Origin: Tilletiaria anomala UBC 951
Taxonomy: Eukaryota; Basidiomycota; Exobasidiomycetes; Georgefischeriales; Tilletiariaceae
Assembly: GCF_000711695.1 (NCBI RefSeq)
Contig: NW_013546877.1
Location: 1 to 32,768, forward strand
Direction of reading: 5' to 3'
Length of the DNA stretch: 32,768 nucleotides
Made by a program: the position numbers and the translations under genes. The first letter of the stretch is position 1. Every line of letters begins with the position of its first letter. A model generated the notes under the pieces. The model had not been told where the DNA came from and did not search any database. It saw nothing but the letters and a program-made list of their open reading frames with translations. Below are positions 19,396 through 30,010 of the stretch, piece by piece.

Positions 19396-21719
19396 TGCAC
19401 AGAGCGACGATGGCCTTTGCGCGTGAGTTTTGTTGCCTTGCTTCATCCAGCTTCAGCGTTTAGCATGTATCTTTAAGGAGCCATGTCACACAATAAGAAC
19501 CTCTGCCTGAATGGAGAGTCCATCACTCGCCAGGACTCACCAAATTTTCAAGCGTCACAACTCACATCTCATCACATCTCACATTAACACCTGACATTCA
19601 AAACTCACAAATGCCATGTCACTTCATAAATATTGAACATGAATATGTAAATTCACAGGCATATCGCACCGAGAGAGTTGTTGAGGCTTGGAACCACAAA
19701 GGTCGGGTAAATGGGTAGCCCAGCGGTAAGCTATAGGTGTCTGTTTGTCTGGGCTGGTATGAGTTGGCTGTTCAGAAGAAAATAAATGATCGCAATCACA
19801 GTCATGATCACGATCAGAACAAGGTAATATCCAATATCCATTGCACACCGGCCTCCGTGCTCTACGTGATGCTAGCTGGCTCTTACACGTATAGATAGAT
19901 CCTGTTCTTTGAAATGTTGGTGAGGTTATTACACAGAATCAAGAAACTAGAGTTGGCTCGGAAACCTGAGAAATACCGGGTCGCGAAACAAAACTTTTCT
20001 GAAAAGCCCACAAACCCTTTTAAGAAGCGGCTGTTCGAATCAAGCTGGGATAACCCCCGGAAAGCCTCTCAGTGATTACTCTATACCGTTCTGATGCAAA
20101 TAAAATTTCAACGGTTATCAAGCAATTTCAGCAACGAGTTTGCAACAAGTGACTTTTGCAGAAAGTAACTCTGGCCCATGGTGAACAAAAGCAACTTAAC
20201 GGCAAATCGGCGCTTGTAAGAGCGGGACTCCCTTGGTGACTTTTGAAAAATCACGTTTCTTCTTCGTTTTATAACTTACATTAGCTTCATAGCTTGTACG
20301 ACTGGTCCAAGGCACGTGTAGGATTATCCCACCTCTGAACTCCATTCGCTTACTATGTATGCGCTTGAAGGTGCTGAGAGCCCCTTTAATTTGTGCTGAT
20401 CGCTGCTGTAAGCACAACCCATACTGTGAGGTCACTGCCAATCAGATCTAGCGTGATAAGCAAGCAAATATTGATGGTTTTGAATACTTCGTGTAGTGAA
20501 TCCTGCACAGGGAAAAGTGCGGGAGTTTTGAAAAATCGAGTCTTCCCGAAGGCGAGGATCTTGATTCTTGAAACTCACGCAATCGTGCGTTTTTCTCAAG
20601 TTTTTTAGGACTGAAATTGCTCGATTTGGTTGGAGTCCGAACAACGACGTGAATTTCGTTCTCATCCTTGATAAACCCTCGGAAAGCAAGTCGCCCTCGA
20701 AGCCATGTTCATGCGCCCTTGATAATCCTTTTATTGCATCTGCTCGCACTATGCCTGTCAGAGCGGACCCGGGGGATTTGGGACCCGTAAACAGTGTTTA
20801 GGCAGTTTCCAGGAGACGGAAACCCCTGAACAGCTGAGCCAACGGCACAAACCTGAAAACTTTTCTTTGCACTTCCGGTGCTTAAACAAGGTCTTCAGGA
20901 TCGGCGCAAAAGCCATTGGTATTATGGGGCTTCTCCCAAAGATTCAAGCAATTCGCGAATGAACTTGAGAAAACGATGGAAGCATTAATTTTGGCCTGGA
21001 AATGAGATTTTACTGTAACAGGTCAATTGCTTTCTCCGACATAATATAAGCTCAAGTTGCAACTAGGAGATTCCCAAGGCAGGTAAAAAAAAAGTTGTCC
21101 AATATGGCCGATTTTCTTTTGCTTTAGCTTATTTTCCATTCCGAAAATGTTCCGGAAATTGACTGATCAAGTTCAAGCCTGACATGCGCAGCCAAGTTGC
21201 AACTGGACCTTTCACCAAGTTGTGACTTGAGTTTTCGGACTGAAGTTATGGGGTTTGGCAGCATCGCGACTGACGTGTGGTGACGATGTGGCATTGGGCG
21301 ACCCAGTGTCCTGGCGTATTTAGTAGTTAGCGTAGTTCGGCACGGGTACCTGGCCCACTGGAGAGTGGGCCGCTGCGTGAAGAATAGCGCAATGCGCACT
21401 GCCCTGTCAACCGGACTATAGAGCAACGCCACGGTTCCCAAAACCTCTTTCTTTTGGCCTTGTCCTTACAGGTGCCGGTGAGGCCAGTCGTAAAGGGGGT
21501 GAGGTGATCAGTGATGTCATCAGGAATACCTTTGTGACATGTTGATGCACGTGTGATGCCACGCCACGTGAACCCCACGCGGCAGCCTAGTGGTCTATGG
21601 CTGGCATGCTTTCCCGCTCTCTCAGCGCTTCGGGCATAACGCAAGCCCTGCCACCTGCGTACAAAGGGAATCTCTTACATGTATGTACTGACATGTTTGG
21701 AGTGTTGTGCGCCCGGACA

Positions 21720-21950
21720 TAATCACTGTTGATTGACTGGACGTTCTGACTATGTGACTGCCGACTAATGACTACTGCCGCTGAGTGCTCAGCGCTCACG
21801 CGTTCGCTACCGGCTGTTGAAAACTGAATATTTCATGCCAGATACTGGATACTGGGCGCTGAACGTTTGAACACTTGAACGCTAGACGCTGAGTGCTGAG
21901 CGCTGGATGTTAAATGCTGAATACTGAACTCTGGACGTTGCCTGTTCCGG
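21720..21950. repeat. Degenerate simple-sequence tract (GCTGA/ACTGA type)
   Basis: Imperfect repeats of 5-10 bases built on GCTGA, GACTA and TACTGA (for example GCTGAGTGCTGAGCGCTGGA near 21886-21905). It looks like an old, decayed microsatellite or minisatellite. Confidence 0.55.
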
Positions 21951-23039
21951 CCAGCAAGCGCACTTGCCGTGTCTGTGCGTTGATCCATCTGAAGTTCTGA
22001 CATTCCAATCTATGTCAAATACTCCTAGATGGACACATCCGCATTTTCGTTATATGTACATTGTTAACGCACTTCCGCTCATTCGCATTGCGGAGGCCCT
22101 GGCCATACCACCAGGTTGGTCCGGCAGTCTGACATGACATCCGAGACGGCTGCAGCCGCGCGAGGTATTCTGAATGGAAGGAATACATGGTCGCTGGCTG
22201 TGACAGAATGCCGCCGCGTGCGTAGATCTGAGATGGAAGTCGAATTTCCCCATACTGGACAGTATTGTGTCGACATTGCGATGGAAGAGAAATGAAAACT
22301 CTTTCTGAAAGTATGACCTTTCCAATTTTGGTTTAAAAATCTGCTCGAACTACAACTCTTCTCAGCTCATGGCCAAAAAACTGATGTTCAGTGTTTAGTA
22401 ATTCCTGAAGTTCAAATGCGAAAAAACCCCTTTCTAGCGCGCACAAATAACCCTTGTAGCTTGGGAAGCATGAAGCGTGTAGTCTGAACATGGTTGCGTA
22501 AGGTGAAGGATAATGAAGGAGCACACTGTGTTTTCTAGCAACAATTCCGTCCCATTGTTCAAACTATTTACGTAAAAAATAATCGTTTGTGAGGCTATTT
22601 ACTTCCATCTATTTCACCAACGAATACATTGAAGAACAACGGGGGCTTCAAACCCACCGCAAGTCTGAAGCTCTGAAAACTAATGGTGTGGGGAAGCCTA
22701 TGAGAAAATGTCAAAGTAACTCACTGCCATCCAGCCCGCTGAGCACTAAAGGCTGAGCGGTGAGTACTGAGAGCCGTCACGCCTGTAATAGAAACGGGCT
22801 GTTGACCTTACTATACATATGGGGTAATTACCCGTGATAAGCCCCGACAAATGCGTGTTTTGTCGCTTCAGAGATCAGAAGTACAGGAGTTTTAACAAAA
22901 ATGGGTGTTGGGGATGCTTCGTTTTGGAACTTCCGTTATGGTGGCTGGGACATCGGCAATGAGGCGAGTGGCTGTTCCTAGCAGTCCTGACAGACAGTGA
23001 CGCGAGAGTTGGGACGCCAGGTGCCTGCCTAATATGTAT

Positions 23040-23190
23040 GTTCTGGCTACCGATTACTGATTGATGACTATGCATTTGACTCATTGACTATTGACCACTA
23101 TATAGTGACCACTCAAGCTCACTACTCATACCCTCTATTGACGACTGCATTTTGACTGTCGATTACTGGCTACTGGCGGCTGATGCTTAT
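23040..23190. repeat. Degenerate simple-sequence tract (GACTA/TTACTG type)
   Basis: A second tract of the same style, with recurring GACTAT, TTGACT, ATTACTG and CACTA words, including TGACTATTGACCACTATA. Related in composition to the tract at 21720-21950. Confidence 0.5.
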
Positions 23191-24293
23191 GTTTGATAAC
23201 GTGCCTTTCGACCTGCCCATTGTACTGGCTCTGTGTCGTTGGGAACTAAATACTCTTCGGAAACTCTCACGTCTGACATCGGACAGCCAGTAGACGGAAG
23301 GGTGTGATCTTGTATGATCCGAGTCTACGACGAACCATTAATAAGACCCTTTCACGATTGTGCAAGATGGGGGCATGTATTGCACGTCGTTGTATCAATT
23401 TGAAAAGTGGCTTTGCCAGGTGGCGCGAACGCAGCATCATACATACATAAGTCTTGATATTACCCAGCATCCCTGTTCGTACAAATACGTCGATGAAAGC
23501 ACTGCCCCCCTTCAGGTGTGTCAGGATGGTACGCAACCCCTGCTTCCCCGCATCGCTTTGTTGGAGCTTCTGTTATCAGTCCTTTTGCCAAGAACCAAGA
23601 GTAGCTATCGACTGCGGAGTTATCCTCGGTCAAAACACGCAGGCCAGATCATCAAAAATGCTGTGGTCTGAACGCAACATTACTGTGGGCCGGGTATCTC
23701 ATTCACTCAGCAGTTCAAACAACTATCTAGAAATTGAGGGTGGACCACTCGCAGTCACTATGTTGCTCAATGGTTTCGCGCTGCACCTTGCTGCAACTGA
23801 AATGCCTTCCCTTGTCATGCATGGTATCGCAATTACGAAAGAATTTACATGCCAACTCGTCTCCCCCATGCTCTGTATCCAGGTCCTCGAGTTACATTGG
23901 TCGGGTTCCCAACAATGGGACTCGCTACGAGTGGATAATACGTGCATGTTCGCTTCGTACCTCCGCCATTCGATCAGTCGGTCTCTTTGCGAAAGTCCCA
24001 GAGACACACATATCCACAATACAAGGACAGATGACACTCTATTGCGGCAAGTCTTCGCTTTCTTACATCACGCCACTGTTGCTGCACTCCTTCCGGCAAA
24101 ACTCAATGCTTCTTTGTTGAGTTTGAATATACTTAAAGAAGCAAAGAGCTCATGGTGAGAAGCACATGTGACAGTAGGACTTGAACCTCTGAAGGCCGTT
24201 GTTGACAGCTTTTCATCTAATCACAGCTTTGCCCCCTAGCTTTCACCCAGGCACATCAGCTTCAGACTCTTGGCTTGATTCACTGGGACTGAT

Positions 24294-24347
24294 GCGAACA
24301 CTTACACTTTTGCATCAAACGCGAACACTTACACTTTTGCATCAAAC
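24294..24347 (+). repeat. Perfect 27-bp tandem duplication
   Basis: Two identical, directly adjacent 27-bp units (24294-24320 and 24321-24347), starting GCGAACACTT and ending GCATCAAAC. Perfect identity suggests a recent duplication. It lies just beyond the 3' end of the SHPRH-like gene. Confidence 0.95.
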
Positions 24348-24559
24348 GCTCTCCACGATGTGTAAGTAGGCGAGAGGTCGATAGCCATTTATTCTTACCA
24401 ATGGGGTTACGCACCATGACCAACATTTACAGATAATTTATTTCTGATGCTAAGGTAGCCAAATGCAGTCTATTGGCCGACTTTGAAACACGATGCTGTA
24501 GAAGATTGCTGAGGACACGCTACGTGCATGGACTGCCACCTTTCATTAGAGGTACGAGC

Positions 24560-27500
24560 TCATGATGCAAAGAAGCAGACAAAAAGGTCATCCACTGACG
24601 AAACAAAGTCGCCACGCGCCGCTCGGTGGGTCGGAGGCTGGTTCTGAGACGCCTGCACGGTGAAGAGGGCTGGATCTTCTTGCTGGCGATGCTGACACAT
24701 TTCGTAAAGGGAATGGCCTTTGCGCTGAGACAGGGCGATGATGTTCTCTTCGACAGTATCAAGAACAAAGTAGGTAAACACATGGGTTTTACGCGGCTGG
24801 CCGATGCGGTGGATTCTGCCGATTGCTTGGAGCTCGAGCGCATGGTTGACGAGTGGTTCCAAAAGAAAAACGTTCGAGGCGCAGAGCAGATTAAGTCCGG
24901 ATGACTGTCCCTCTGAATGAAGCAAAAAGACGCCGAGTTCGGGTTCTGTTCTGAAACGCTGCGCGGCTGCGCCTGCAACGGAGCCTGAACCTTGCAATCG
25001 TACGCTCCGGATGGCGTTAGCGCGCAACGCTTGCTCGACAAGGTCCAAGCCGCGGGTGAAGGAACTGAACACGACGGACTTTTCTCCTGTAGTGCGCTGG
25101 ATGTATTGAATGTGCTTGACAAGCAGATCCATCTTGCTGCCAAATCGCCCTGTTGCAGACTGAACCTCGATGTCTTTGCGTGGGTCTCCCTGAAGGCAGT
25201 TAAAATGCTGCAAATTCAGCGTCTGCACAGAAGATCTCTGCTCGACGCCTGGGGAGAGTTGCCTATACACGATGCGGTGAAAGTCAGCGGGGCCGACTAG
25301 CTTGGTGTTGCACATGGGGCAGGTACGCTTGGACTTGAGCCACTCGTTGAAGCACGATTCACACGCCACATGTCCGCACTTGTCCGTCAGCACGCCTCTG
25401 CGAATGACGTCTGTGCACATGAAGCATTCCTGCACCTCTGAATCTTGGTCCTCGACTTCTCGGGACGAGTTGAGGTGCTGCAGGTACCGAAGGCGACGGC
25501 TGAGTGTGCCGATCTTTAGATGGGCAGCTTCTTCCTCTGCTTTGCACTTTGAAATGTCATGGAGGGGGTTGTTCGTCGGAACGTCTGTCACCATGTCTGA
25601 AAGCGATTGCAATTGCTCAAAGTATGCTGAACGACCATTGTAGAGAGCAGACATGAGATTTGCGTCGCGCTTGGCGGAATCGAGCAGCTTCGTTTGCCGG
25701 CTGAGCATCTCTCGAGCGTCAAGAGTTGCTTCGCCTGCAGCAAACAAATGCTTCCAGGTCAGTCCGCCTTTTGCATGGAGGAAACAGCGAATTACACTCA
25801 CGCAAGAGCAAAGTCTCTTCTGGATTCGAAATCCTGTCAGCAGAATCGCGGAGGCTCACGATCGTGTCTGCGACAGAAGGCGTACCGCCCCGCAACTTGA
25901 CTTGGTTGCGCACGTCATCCAGCGCTTTAAAATGCTCCAGCTGCACACGCTGGGCATCCAGGGCCTCCTCCTCCTCCTGGGTCCGCCCGAGGCCGAGCAA
26001 TTCGTTCCGGCGTGCCTCGCGAACGACCGTTTCTAGTGTTGCAAAGAGTTGTGGCTTGGATGTTGAATTGACGACGTGCTTGCCAGTGAGGATCAGCTCG
26101 CGCTCCGCCATCAGGACCCTATACATCTCCAGCAGAGCCTCCGCTTCGTGCTGAGCATCAAGATTGTCCTTGTACTGGTCGTCTGCTTCATTTTGTTGGT
26201 CAATTTCGCGGTTGATATCTTTGGTGATGCGCTCAAGGATCCGGTCACGCCACAATAGGAGGACCTTGGCATTCTCGTCGAGCAGCTGCAAGTCCAGGAG
26301 ATTCAGCTCTGACTCAATGTATGCTCGGGTGGGAAGGCACTTGCCTGTTGCAGGGCTTGAAGCCTTGAAAAGTGGGGGGCGACTGCAATGCCGCCGCCGA
26401 CGTCAAAATTATGCTCTACCTGCCAATCCTGCAGTGTCCAATCGGCACGGCGGCGATTGATATTGCTCCTCGCATGCTGGGCGTGCTCCCGCGTCGCTCT
26501 CAGTAGCTCCTGCCGAACGCTCTCCGCAGCATCGTATGCTTCATTCTCCCGCTCTTTGAGCTTTTCCTTTTGCCCGCCCGGTGCGGAGCTCCCTCCAGAC
26601 GCATTGAGGAGCTCTCCAATTTGAAAACAAGTATTTCCAAGGAATTGGTATGTGCGATGCAGTTGTTCAAGCCACTATCAAGAGTTGCATTGTGAGCACA
26701 TGTCAGAACCGGCACGGCACAAAACTCACACCTCGTAAGCGCCCTTGAACATCGCGCATATGAAGGTTCCTTGCCCTGAGAGCTTCAGTCTCCTCCGATT
26801 CGGCCTCCTCGCCACGTCTGCTAGTGGCCTGTGCGACCTCGTCCTCTGTGAACCGATAGAGAGGGCCCCTGAGCCGCGCTTGGTCAAGGGTAGCCTCAAT
26901 TTCAGCCACAGTTGCTGTGCATTCTTCTTTCAGTGTCTCGAGTGTATCTTGCGCTTTGAGGTGTCGGTCACCATCATCTTTGTTCTGAAGCATCAGTGAG
27001 ACCCTGTCGATCGATTTGGACACGAGGCCGAGACGCGTCCGGTACCAGTCCGCGCGCGTGCGTTCGAGCATTAGATCAAGTACGTCATCGATGGAGCGCA
27101 GATTGAATGTTGCACCGTACGCTAGCGTGTTCCTCACGCTTCGCATCGCAATATGCGGGTGCGTGCAGGCGCGTCGCAGACGCGAAAGAATGTCGCGCAT
27201 GAGTGGCGGGTCTAGCTCCATCGTCTCTCTGACCTTGCTCCCATCGTCGCGGAGGCCGAGCTCGGCGAGGCCAAGGTTCCACTGATCTTTGTAGAATGCG
27301 CTCTCGATGCTGGTGAAGTTGACTGGGACAAGCTGGCGAATCTGCTTAGGAATCGCCAATTCCTCGCTCACGTTGTCCTTAGTCTGGCGTGTGCTCAGCA
27401 GGCGCAGCATCCTGATCAACTGCGGCTTCATTCGCGCCGAAACGAGGTGCTCTGTGGCGTGGGCGAGCTCGAAGCCCGGTATTCGCAGGAATTGCGACAT

Positions 27501-30010
27501 AGACTGCAGATCACGGATCATCTTGACAGGCGTTCCCGAGACGGCAATGCTCGACTGGCGGGGAATCATCGACACCGTCTGGAAAGCCTGGTTGAGCATG
27601 GCCCCTTTCGAGAACAGCTGCACCTCATCAACGCACACGCGGTGAAACTCCAGCTGGATGAGTGGGCTTCTCGGACGCTCATACTTGCGCTCCTTTCTTC
27701 TACTCCTCTCCGGTGCCGTTCGTGCAGTGTGCAGCTCGTGCGAAAGCACTGGAAAGGAAACAATGATCACATCAAAGCGCTGCGCAAAATCGACCCATCC
27801 GATGCCGTTCTCCTTGGCGCTGTCCGATCCGCCTGCTGGCGCCGGAGACGGAGCCTCTTGGCATTTTCTCGCAAAAGCAACGACGTCTTTGGCGGCTTGT
27901 ACGTGTCCAGGAAAGCTGTAGACCGTCAGCGAGGGGGCATGTCGCGCCATCTCTTCGATCCATTGCTCCCGGAGCGTCTCGGGCGCGATTATCAGCGTCG
28001 CCTTGACCGGAGTAACGTGCAACTCGAGTGGAGCATTGTAGTAAGCCGGTGCGCTGGTATGCGACGCCGGCGCTGGGTTGTGGAGAATAAGAGCAATGAT
28101 CTCTACGGTCTAAACAGCAAGCAATGAAATCAGAATACTATGAAAACACGAGTCGAATGCAAGGCACGCACCTTTCCGAGACCCATCTCTTCCGCAAGGA
28201 TACCACCCTTGACATCCCTCTTTGCAGCAGCCTCTTCGTCATGCGTAAAGCAGCCGTACATGCTGTCGAAAAACAGCCTCTCCCCAGGGAGTGCGTACAA
28301 GAACACCTCTTCATACCAAAAGCCGAGCGGCACTGTACCGCGTGCGGTCATGATCCCCTTCGCTTCGACAAGCTCGAACTGACCATCTTTCCCTGCAACT
28401 TCAAACCTCTTGCCCTCGCGCCCAAGCAGAAATCCGACACTGCGCCGTTGGAACGGGAGGAGCGTCGGGACAAGGTCGGGGTGCTGCAGGATCGTAGCAC
28501 CGTAATCTAAAGCACGGCTGGGACTCGGCATCGATTCGTACACGAGCGACGCATCCGGGGGCGTCTTGCGCAGTATTTCTGCATCTTCATCCGCGTCTTC
28601 TGTAGCATCGTTATCAACCTCCACTGCGACCGTCTCCTGCAATGCCGAGAACGTCTCCCGCTCATTACGGGCTTGCTCCGTAGTGCATCGCTGCGGCAGC
28701 CCAGCGGCAAATCTCAAGACGTCAAGCGTATCCCTTGCAACGCGACAGTCGCTTGCCTTGCTGAAGGCAGCCTGCAAAACATCCACTTTGATATGGAGGC
28801 AGAAGTCAAGGCATTCATTTTCTTCAGCTTGATCGCTGCCGCTTTCATCTGCATACCTGTCTTGAGGTTCGAAACGAGCCAGTGAAGCTTCGAGCCTGAC
28901 TCGTCCCTGGGCATGAAGGCGCAGCGCTGCCAGTACCCACGTGCCATTCGTCAGGCCACGCGGAGTCGGGTTGTGCAGCGAACTGTTGAGCAGTGGAAGC
29001 GTGGCCAAGAAAGGAGGCTGCGCGGCGGAAGCCGTGGAATAAGGGACACAGCCGGTGATATCAGCAAGGTAGGCGTGCAACGTGCTGTTGGCAAGCGGAC
29101 TATGCGCATGTCCAGCTGCTGCTTCGTCCCCTTCGAGAGCAACCGGATCTTGGTCGTCTTGGCCCTTGGAGAGCTTTTTAGAAGCGCTCAGCGAAACCCT
29201 GAGCGCCGTTCCCCGCCCTTCTTCAAGGGCGAGAAGCTGATGGAGAGCGGCAAATTCTTGCACATCACACGACTGCGCTTCGATCCGGTAGGCCAAGCGT
29301 GTGTCCACCAGCGTGAAGCCGGCTTCGTTCGCCCGGAACTTTCTGTTCATTGCAGCCTCTTCAACGCTGACCTCGGCATGATTGGTGAGTTCATCCTCTG
29401 ACCCTGAGCCGCAATGTGCTGGTTGAATCGAAGTGGAAGCAACTGGCGTTGACGAGATGGAGGGAGTGCTGAGCGCAGATGATAGGTCGATTTCCACGCG
29501 TCTACGCTTGTTTACAGGTAACTGCGGGTGGTGCTGCGCCAGAACCTCCTTGGTCGATGTCGCTCGCCTTGAGCTCGAGCATTTGTTGCCCACAGCTATT
29601 CCCTTGTTCCTGCGTGCGGACGAAGCCTCTACTCGTGTCGATATAGCTTCGCAACATTTTGCATGCAATGCAGGTGGAGATTCAGAGTCTATCAGGATTG
29701 GGTTCCGTGATGTACTTCCTTTGTGAACGTAGGAGAATCCTGTCTTATCCGCCACTGCGCAGCAGGCAGCAAACGCGGTCGCGTAGCTCAGATCGACAAA
29801 ATCAAGATTGGGAACAGGAACTTCGCGAAGGCTTTTCTGGGACTTCTCGCGTCGTGCATCTTCCCTCTGCTTTCCTCTGGCGATTGTTTGAACAGCATCT
29901 GGTCTTTCCATGCGCAGAGGCGCGCTGGGAACCGCATCATATAGCTGGATTGGACGGATAGTGCATTGCGGAGAGTCGTAGAGCGAAGGCCCGACATCGT
30001 TGGCAGGCAT
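24560..30010 (-). CDS. SHPRH/IRC20-type SNF2 ATPase with RING E3 ligase domain
   Basis: Five exons (30010-28172, 28109-26730, 26674-26420, 26363-25802, 25734-24560) encode 1736 residues; introns are 62, 55, 56 and 67 nt. It fits the SHPRH (animals) / Irc20 (yeast) family of nuclear ubiquitin ligases with a Swi2/Snf2 motor, linked to DNA damage tolerance. In order: a ~550-residue N-terminal region; the helicase core with LPFQRRSVGFLL and Walker A EEMGLGK at about 607-613, split by intron 1; DEVQ box 774-777; a long insert; a coiled region; C3HC4 RING at about 1449-1490 (CFMCTDVI, CGHVACESCF, CPMC); then the second RecA-like lobe with VVFSSFTRGLDLVE and QAIGRIHRIGQ. The RING inside the motor is the family's trademark. 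The start is the first ATG after an in-frame TGA 30 bases upstream. The third intron has a weak donor (GTAGAG) and was placed to keep the frame; that junction is the least certain. Confidence 0.92.

Larger units (their letters stand above)
19396..24559. other. Gene-poor region of about 5 kb
   Basis: I see no gene with recognisable domains in these 5164 bases. The longest frame (23454-24158, plus, 234 codons from a TTG) has no known motif and is overlapped by another frame of 128 codons, so it is doubtful. The DNA carries degenerate CTGA/GACTA-type simple repeats (about 21720-21950 and 23040-23190) and a 27-bp tandem duplication (24294-24347). No transposase or reverse transcriptase signature was seen. 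Confidence 0.45.

Noticed and set aside
23454-24158. 234-codon plus-strand frame in the gene-poor region
   Set aside because: It begins at TTG, has no recognised motif and overlaps a second long frame in another phase.
24171-24240. tRNA-like segment on the minus strand with a perfect B-box (GGTTCAAGTCC)
   Set aside because: The acceptor stem does not pair, the T stem has mismatches and the anticodon loop lacks U33. At best a decayed tRNA or chance.
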